This document shows, piece by piece, positions 58,742 through 64,000 of a stretch of 64,000 bases of DNA. Within the stretch, counting starts at the first letter, position 1, and each line of letters begins with the position of its first letter. The DNA is from an uncultured Lachnospiraceae bacterium. Its GTDB lineage: Bacteria > Bacillota > Clostridia > Lachnospirales > Lachnospiraceae. The stretch spans positions 1 through 64,000 of the forward strand of contig CAJTKU010000001.1 of the NCBI GenBank assembly GCA_910577015.1, read 5' to 3'. The translations under genes were made by a program, and so were the position numbers. The notes beneath the pieces are model-generated. The model was given only the letters and a program-made list of their open reading frames with translations. It was not told the DNA's origin and ran no database searches.

Positions 58742-58760
58742 GAAAACCTATGTTTTCTTA
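58739..58760 (+). other. Small hairpin at the nnr stop codon
   Basis: TAAGAAAAC-ctat-GTTTTCTTA is a perfect 9-bp stem beginning at the nnr stop. No T-tract follows; it may attenuate read-through into alr. Confidence 0.5.
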
Positions 58761-58781
58761 TGAGGAATGGGAGTTATCAAC

Positions 58782-59921
58782 ATGGATATGAAAAGATATG
58801 CAAGAGGGTATGTCCGGGTGGATTTGGATGCCATTGTAGAAAACATGAAAAGCATGAAAGCACATGTGAAAGCCGGAACGCGCATGATTGGCGTAATTAA
58901 GACAGACGCCTACGGACATGGCAGCGTGCCGGTGGCAAAGGCGTTGGAAAAGCTGGATTTTATGTACGGTTTTGCCGTGGCAACGGCGGAGGAAGCTTTT
59001 GAATTGAGGGAAAACGGCATTATGCTGCCGATTCTTGTCCTGGGATATACTTTTCCATACAGCTATGAGAGAATGATTGCGCTGGATATCAGGCCGACGG
59101 TTTTTCGGGCGGATACGATAACACAGCTGGCAGAAAAAGCGGCGGCGCTTCATAAGAAAGCCAAAGTACATATAAAAGTTGACACCGGGATGGGAAGAAT
59201 CGGCATAATGCCGGATGACGAAGGATTTGCCTTTGTAAAACAGCTGGCAGACACAAAAGAACTGGAACTGGAAGGGATTTTCACCCATTTTGCCAAGGCA
59301 GATGAGAAGGATAAAACCAGCGCAAAAAAACAGCTGGCACAGTTTCAGGCTTTCACAGACAGGATAGAGAAGGATTTGCATCTTACCGGACTGATTAAAG
59401 ACTGCTCCAACAGCGCCGGCATTCTGGAGATGCCGGAGGCAAACATGGATGTGGTAAGGGCCGGCATCACGTTGTATGGCATTTTGCCGTCAAAAGAAGT
59501 AGCCGCGACCATTCCGTTAAAACCGGCGCTTTCCCTTTACAGTACCGTTATTTATGTCAAATGGCTGCCGGAAGGCTATCCCATCAGCTATGGGGGAACC
59601 TATGTAACCGAAAAGCCAACCCGTGTCGCCACAATTCCTCTGGGATACGGGGACGGTTATCCCAGAAGCCTTTCCAATAAGGGGTGGGTATTAATCCGTG
59701 GGAAAAAGGCTCCTATTCTGGGCCGTGTGTGCATGGACCAGTTTATGGTGGATGTAACGGACATTGCAGGTGTAACGGAAGGGGACCGGGTAACTTTGAT
59801 TGGCCGGGACGGTAAAGAAGAAATTTCTGCCAATGAACTGGGGGAGGTTTCAGGACGTTTCCATTACGAATTGGTGTGTGATTTGGGCAAGCGGATTCCC
59901 AGAGTGTATATTGGCGGATAA
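58782..59921 (+). CDS. alr: Alanine racemase
   Basis: This 379-residue PLP enzyme interconverts L- and D-alanine for peptidoglycan. The PLP lysine is in IGVIKTDAYGHG, and the second catalytic region with Tyr is in PISYGGTYVTEKPTRVATIPLGYGDGYPR. The C-terminal beta domain contains GRVCMDQFMVDVTD. ATG 58782 lies 8 nt after GGGAG; an earlier ATG at 58767 overlaps that site. It precedes a MazF toxin gene, as alr does in many Firmicutes. Confidence 0.95.
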   Translation: MDMKRYARGYVRVDLDAIVENMKSMKAHVKAGTRMIGVIKTDAYGHGSVPVAKALEKLDFMYGFAVATAEEAFELRENGIMLPILVLGYTFPYSYERMIALDIRPTVFRADTITQLAEKAAALHKKAKVHIKVDTGMGRIGIMPDDEGFAFVKQLADTKELELEGIFTHFAKADEKDKTSAKKQLAQFQAFTDRIEKDLHLTGLIKDCSNSAGILEMPEANMDVVRAGITLYGILPSKEVAATIPLKPALSLYSTVIYVKWLPEGYPISYGGTYVTEKPTRVATIPLGYGDGYPRSLSNKGWVLIRGKKAPILGRVCMDQFMVDVTDIAGVTEGDRVTLIGRDGKEEISANELGEVSGRFHYELVCDLGKRIPRVYIGG

Positions 59922-59985
59922 AATTTGAATACCTTCAGATAAACTGGCAATACTACTACCAGATTTAGAAGAAGGGATGCGTGTT

Positions 59986-60327
59986 ATGAAAAGAGGAGAC
60001 GTATACTATGCAGACTTAAGACCGGTGATAGGCTCTGAGCAGGGCGGCATCAGGCCGGTGCTGATTATACAGAATGATGTGGGAAACAAGCACAGTCCGA
60101 CTGTTATCTGTGCTGCCATCACCTCCAAAATGAACAAGGCAAAACTGCCCACCCATATCGAATTGTCCACGGAAAGCTATGATATGGACAAAGATTCCGT
60201 TGTCTTGCTGGAGCAGCTCAGAACCATTGACAAAAAGAGACTGAAGGACAAAGTATGCCATTTGGATACCCAGATTATGCAGAAGGTAAACAGGGCCTTA
60301 ATGATAAGCCTGGAACTGGATACATAG
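59986..60327 (+). CDS. mazF: MazF/PemK-type endoribonuclease toxin (no antitoxin gene seen)
   Basis: This 113-residue protein matches the EndoA/MazF family: KRGDVYYADL, GGIRPVLIIQND, AAITSKMNKAKLPTHIEL, and VLLEQLRTIDKKRL. These enzymes cut mRNA at short sequences. In Bacillus the order is alr-endoAI-endoA. Here only 64 nt separate alr from this gene, too little for an antitoxin. ATG 59986 follows GAAGGGA by 8 nt; an earlier ATG (59977) overlaps it. A possible weak promoter (TTGAAT at 59925) lies just past alr. The antitoxin may be elsewhere or lost. Confidence 0.9.
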   Translation: MKRGDVYYADLRPVIGSEQGGIRPVLIIQNDVGNKHSPTVICAAITSKMNKAKLPTHIELSTESYDMDKDSVVLLEQLRTIDKKRLKDKVCHLDTQIMQKVNRALMISLELDT

Positions 60328-60339
60328 CGGAAACCAGCC

Positions 60340-60368
60340 TTGACGAAGCAGGCCATAAATGATATATT
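60340..60368 (+). promoter_or_regulatory. Promoter of yebC
   Basis: TTGACG (60340-60345), a 17-bp spacer and TATATT (60363-60368) lie about 48 bp before the start codon. Confidence 0.7.
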
Positions 60369-60415
60369 TTAGACTATATTGTAATAAACAAAAAGAGAAT
60401 TAAAGGAGAATACAT

Positions 60416-61144
60416 ATGTCAGGACATTCAAAATTTGCAAATATTAAACATAAAAAGGAAAAGAACGACGCTGCAAAGGGCAAAATCTTTACCATAATCG
60501 GAAGGGAAATTGCCGTTGCCGTAAAAGAAGGCGGGCCGGACCCGGCAAACAACTTTAAGCTTGCGCAGGTAATCTCCAAGGCAAAAGCCAATAACATGCC
60601 GAATGATACCATCGACAGGGGGATTAAGAAAGCGGCAGGGGATGCCGGAAACGTGAATTATGAGTATGTTACCTATGAAGGATACGGTCCCAACGGCATT
60701 GCCATTATCGTTGACGCATTGACTGACAATAAAAACCGTACGGCTGCAAATGTGAGAAGCGCGTTTACCAAAGGACAGGGAAATGTGGGCACTCCCGGAT
60801 GCGTTTCCTTTATGTTTGACAAAAAAGGCCAGATAATCATTGATAAGGACGAATATGAGGCGGATGCGGATGAACTGATGATGCAGGCGCTGGACGTGGG
60901 AGCGGAAGACTTTTCGGAAGAAGAGGACAGCTATGAAATCATCACGCAGCCGGACGCTTTTGAAGAAGTGAGAAAAGCGCTGGAGGAAGCCGGGATTCCC
61001 ATGCTCAGTGCGGAAGTAACCATGATTCCGCAGAATTATGTGGAGCTTTCGGATGAAACCGCCATCAAGAATTTACAGCGTACGCTGGATTTGCTGGACG
61101 CAGACGACGACGTGCAGGCCGTATACCATAACTGGGATGAATAA
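60416..61144 (+). CDS. yebC: YebC/PmpR-family protein
   Basis: This 242-residue protein begins with the family signature MSGHSKFANIKHKKEKNDA and contains PNGIAIIVDALTDNKNRTAANVRS. The three-domain YebC/TACO1 fold has been described both as a transcription factor and, more recently, as a translation factor that relieves stalling. AAAGGAG precedes the ATG. It has its own promoter, and metY follows 37 nt later. Confidence 0.94.
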   Translation: MSGHSKFANIKHKKEKNDAAKGKIFTIIGREIAVAVKEGGPDPANNFKLAQVISKAKANNMPNDTIDRGIKKAAGDAGNVNYEYVTYEGYGPNGIAIIVDALTDNKNRTAANVRSAFTKGQGNVGTPGCVSFMFDKKGQIIIDKDEYEADADELMMQALDVGAEDFSEEEDSYEIITQPDAFEEVRKALEEAGIPMLSAEVTMIPQNYVELSDETAIKNLQRTLDLLDADDDVQAVYHNWDE

Positions 61145-61181
61145 ATAAGCACATAGAGAGAAAGGGACAGGACTACATACC

Positions 61182-62450
61182 ATGAAAAAGGAAACGATTT
61201 GTATCCAGGCGGGATGGAAGCCGGGAAACGGTGAGCCGAGAATCCTTCCGATTTACCAGTCAACAACATTTAAGTACGAAACATCCGAACAGATGGGCAG
61301 GCTGTTTGATTTGGAAGAGAGCGGTTACTTTTATACAAGGCTGCAAAATCCCACCAATGATTTTGTGGCGGAGAAGATATGCCGGCTTGAGGGCGGCGTC
61401 GCAGCTATGCTGACCAGTTCGGGGCAGGCGGCAAATTATTATGCCATTTTTAATATCTGCGAGGCAGGCGACCATGTAGTCTTATCGTCCACCGTTTACG
61501 GCGGCACCTTCAACCTGATTACGGTTACCATGAAAAAGATGGGAATAGAGTGCACGGTGGTGGACCCGGACGCACCGGAAGAAGAACTGGAAAAGGCATT
61601 TAAGGACAATACTAGGTGCGTGATGGCGGAAACCATTGCCAATCCTGCTCTGGTGGTGCTGGATATCGAAAAGTTTGCCCGTCTGGCGCACAGCCATCAG
61701 GTTCCCTTGATTGTGGATAACACGTTTGCCACGCCCATTAACTGCAATCCGTTCGAGTGGGGAGCGGATATCGTAACCCATTCCACCACCAAATATATGG
61801 ACGGCCATGCCATGGCTGTGGGTGGCGCGATTGTGGATTCCGGTAATTTTGACTGGACCAGGTATCCGGATAAATATCCCGGACTTTGCACTCCTGATGA
61901 CTCTTACCATGGAGTGACTTACACGGAGAAATTTGGCAAGGCGGCGTATATTACAAAGGCAACCGTGCAGCTGATGCGGGATTTGGGTTCCATACAGGCG
62001 CCGCAGAATGCGTTTCTGTTAAATATCGGACTGGAAACACTGCCTCTCAGGATGGAAAGGCACTGCGCAAATGCGCTGGCCGTTGCGCAATATCTCTCAG
62101 GACATCCTAAGGTGGCATGGGTAAATTATCCCGGATTAAAAGGAAATAAATATTATGAACTTGCACAGAAGTACATGCCGAACGGTACCTGCGGCGTAAT
62201 CAGTTTTGGATTAAAGGGCGGAAGGGAAGCTGCCGCTGCCATGATGGATAAACTGAAGCTGGCAGCCATCGTGACGCACGTTGCGGATGCCAGGACCTGC
62301 GTTCTTCATCCGGCAAGCCATACGCACAGGCAGATGACCGACGAACAACTGGTAGAGGCTGGCGTTGCTCCTGATTTGATTCGCTTTTCCGTAGGCCTTG
62401 AACATGCCGACGACATTATTGAGGATTTAAGGCAGGCGCTGGAAGGATAA
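61182..62450 (+). CDS. metY: O-acetylhomoserine sulfhydrylase (Cys/Met metabolism PLP enzyme)
   Basis: This 422-residue PLP enzyme of the gamma family has the Schiff-base lysine in THSTTKYMDGH (K204), substrate/PLP regions YTRLQNPTNDF, LTSSGQAANYYA and STVYGGTFNL, and the late HPASHTHRQ. The length and the insertion after the lysine (about 215-245) favour O-acetylhomoserine sulfhydrylase over methionine gamma-lyase or cystathionine beta-lyase. It makes homocysteine from sulfide. No S-box or Met T-box is seen in the 37-nt leader. Confidence 0.9.
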   Translation: MKKETICIQAGWKPGNGEPRILPIYQSTTFKYETSEQMGRLFDLEESGYFYTRLQNPTNDFVAEKICRLEGGVAAMLTSSGQAANYYAIFNICEAGDHVVLSSTVYGGTFNLITVTMKKMGIECTVVDPDAPEEELEKAFKDNTRCVMAETIANPALVVLDIEKFARLAHSHQVPLIVDNTFATPINCNPFEWGADIVTHSTTKYMDGHAMAVGGAIVDSGNFDWTRYPDKYPGLCTPDDSYHGVTYTEKFGKAAYITKATVQLMRDLGSIQAPQNAFLLNIGLETLPLRMERHCANALAVAQYLSGHPKVAWVNYPGLKGNKYYELAQKYMPNGTCGVISFGLKGGREAAAAMMDKLKLAAIVTHVADARTCVLHPASHTHRQMTDEQLVEAGVAPDLIRFSVGLEHADDIIEDLRQALEG

Positions 62451-62462
62451 AGGAGCCGGGAA

Positions 62463-63983
62463 ATGAACTTCAAGAAAAACTGGTTTAGTTATTGTCTATG
62501 GGGACTCTATGCATTTTCGGCATGTCTGTTTTTCCTGCGTGCCATGTCTTCCCTATTGGAAAACATGCCCGTTGAAAATGTGTATGTACGGATTGCCATA
62601 GTCTGTATTCCTTTTCTGCTCTTGTCGGTTTTGTCCGCAGGGTTCAGGCATTTTGTGAACGGCAGGGGAAAAACGGCGGACGCAGGGGAAGAAAAGAAAA
62701 AGGTAAACAAAATTGCATGGGAAATATTTGCCGTACTGCTTATTTGGGGACTTGGATTATTTCTCCGCATCTATTTTTTGAAAAGCGGCGGCGAAGAGGC
62801 GGCTTATTTTGAAACTGCCCGGGTAGGAAACGGCGCTGTCACGCCCATCGCACACGGAGCCCAGTATATCTATGTGCTTTTACTGAGGGGGATATTTTTC
62901 CTTGTCGGCAATCATTTTGCAGCCGGAATCCTGTTACAGGTTTTTCTGCAAATGGCGGGAGCGGCAGTCCTGTATTTTGCCGTCAGGCGCCTTGTGGGAA
63001 AAACGGCGGCGTTTGCCATGCTTTTTGGCATGATGTTCCTCCCGGAAATGATGAAACAGGGGTTGATGTTATCCCCAAAGATGCTGTATCTATTGCTTTA
63101 CGGACTTGTTTTGCTTATGACGGGGCGTTTTGTCCGCCGACAGGAAAAACCAAATGTTTTTCCATGGCATTCCTGGATACATAGCTTTGTGACGGGGGGA
63201 TGCATTGGTTTTCTGACTTATCTTGACGTATCCGGGATTACGCTGCTTATTCCCCTGACATGCAGCCTTTTTATACATCACAGTGAAGAGACGGAAGAAG
63301 AAAGCCACAGGGGAAAATATGGGACTGTTTTTCAATGGATGACCGCTTTTGCAGGATTTGTATCGGTAAGCCTGTTGTGTTTTGCGCTGGACGCCATCCA
63401 AAACGCTACCTCTTTTGTTCGGGTTTTTGAAACATGGCGTACCTTGTTTTCTTATAAAGGATGGAGTATAAACTCCCTTTTTTCGGCTTTATCGGGTCAG
63501 AGGACCATGCTAACCGATATATTGCTTGTTCTGATTGCCTTCCTTCTTCTGGCAGGTATCCCCGCTTTCTTTGTGAAACGCAGGGAGGAGATGCAGATGC
63601 CATGGTTTGTGACTGTTTTCAGCATCGCCATTTTACAGGTCGGCAGTTTTTACGCAAGGGGCATGGGGTATGAATATTTGCTTTGGGTGTGGGTGCTTGT
63701 GCTGATGGGTGCAGGGCTTCAGTCACTGGCAAGGCAAAAAGATTTGGCTGACCGGAAAGAGATTTTGGTTTCCGCCCAAGAGGAACAGCTTACGGAACCT
63801 GTGGAGCAGACGGCGGAGAAGCCATTGGAACAGCTGCAGGAAAAGAAAATAAATTACATAGAAAATCCGCTTCCACTGCCGAAAAAGCATGAGAAAAGGA
63901 CGATGGGGTATCAAAAGAGAGTCGGGACAAGGCAGATGAAATATGACATAGAAGTTTCGGACGACGATGATTTTGATATTTAA
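62463..63983 (+). CDS. Polytopic membrane protein, GT-C glycosyltransferase-like
   Basis: This 506-residue protein has about ten or more hydrophobic segments (about 8-430) and a charged cytoplasmic tail of about 75 residues (rich in E, Q and K; ending SDDDDFDI). The first extracellular loop carries GGEEAAYFETARVG, reminiscent of the acidic loop of PMT/ArnT-like GT-C transferases, followed by an ILLQVFLQMAGAAVLYFAVRRL segment pattern. The assignment is tentative. AGGAG precedes the ATG, 12 nt after metY, so the two may be co-transcribed. The long disordered tail is unusual for the family. Confidence 0.6.
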   Translation: MNFKKNWFSYCLWGLYAFSACLFFLRAMSSLLENMPVENVYVRIAIVCIPFLLLSVLSAGFRHFVNGRGKTADAGEEKKKVNKIAWEIFAVLLIWGLGLFLRIYFLKSGGEEAAYFETARVGNGAVTPIAHGAQYIYVLLLRGIFFLVGNHFAAGILLQVFLQMAGAAVLYFAVRRLVGKTAAFAMLFGMMFLPEMMKQGLMLSPKMLYLLLYGLVLLMTGRFVRRQEKPNVFPWHSWIHSFVTGGCIGFLTYLDVSGITLLIPLTCSLFIHHSEETEEESHRGKYGTVFQWMTAFAGFVSVSLLCFALDAIQNATSFVRVFETWRTLFSYKGWSINSLFSALSGQRTMLTDILLVLIAFLLLAGIPAFFVKRREEMQMPWFVTVFSIAILQVGSFYARGMGYEYLLWVWVLVLMGAGLQSLARQKDLADRKEILVSAQEEQLTEPVEQTAEKPLEQLQEKKINYIENPLPLPKKHEKRTMGYQKRVGTRQMKYDIEVSDDDDFDI

Positions 63984-64000
63984 AAACAGAGCAGATTTTA

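Noticed and set aside
1..64000. CRISPR array, prophage, tRNA or rRNA genes, integrative element
   Set aside because: No regularly spaced repeats, phage structural genes, integrase, cloverleaf sequence or rRNA signature was found in reading the window.

Overview
This 64 kb window reads as chromosome of a spore-forming anaerobic Clostridia, most likely a Lachnospiraceae member. The grounds are the gene content (four-subunit 2-oxoacid:ferredoxin oxidoreductase, ATP-type PEP carboxykinase, SleB-type cortex hydrolase, SpoIID-like protein, high-cysteine 'HCB' protein, BspA-type leucine-rich repeat surface proteins with a class B sortase, Rex), strong AGGAGG ribosome binding sites, frequent GTG/TTG starts, TTGACA-17-TATAAT promoters and a T-box. 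No prophage, CRISPR array, rRNA, tRNA or complete insertion sequence was seen.

Layout. 1-3.7 kb: repeat elements, then a blaI / sensor-less blaR1 / MecA-like PBP operon. 3.7-6.4 kb: GH25 lysozyme, a convergent AP2-domain protein and a SleB-type hydrolase. 6.4-14 kb: threonine synthase, Si-citrate synthase, deoC, Xaa-Pro aminopeptidase, PEP carboxykinase. 14.1-17.2 kb: porCDAB-like operon. 17.2-17.45 kb: 6S RNA with its own promoter and terminator. 17.5-20.3 kb: SpoIID-like protein and a YihY membrane protein. 20.3-26.7 kb: Phe T-box, pheS, pheT, M18 aminopeptidase, queA. 26.7-28.1 kb: an AT-rich, probably foreign pair (short methyltransferase and APH-fold kinase). 28.1-31.4 kb: PilZ, VanZ, and the divergent tyrA-aroF operon. 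31.4-36.7 kb: EF-G paralogue and a MerR-controlled ABC exporter with a single ATPase gene. 36.7-40.3 kb: leuS and three small lineage-type genes. 40.5-50 kb: sortase B, its apparent SPKTG-bearing LRR substrate, a second secreted LRR protein and a cytoplasmic-type subtilase. 50-50.3 kb: a 197-bp hairpin element and a second repeat. 50.3-53.8 kb: Re-citrate synthase-like / FCD-GntR / NADP-isocitrate dehydrogenase operon. 53.8-64 kb: ABC-F protein, Rex, a coiled-coil protein, Nnr (NAD(P)HX repair), alanine racemase, an apparently orphan MazF, YebC, O-acetylhomoserine sulfhydrylase and a large membrane protein.

The most unusual signals are non-coding. (1) Element A is present at 1-95 and, inverted, inside a long near-perfect hairpin at 50004-50200. 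The two copies align without gaps at 83/95 identity. All 12 differences are transitions; three base pairs change on both sides, and a GNRA-type loop is kept. (2) Element B is present at 96-135, 31216-31256 and 50239-50289. In every copy the same end points at the -35 box of a sigma-A promoter, with the conserved GCAATGC ending 27, 27 and 30 nt before it. The promoters serve the bla/PBP operon, DAHP synthase-tyrA and the Re-citrate synthase operon. A and B lie side by side at both loci where A occurs. This looks like an undescribed dispersed regulatory or structured element family.
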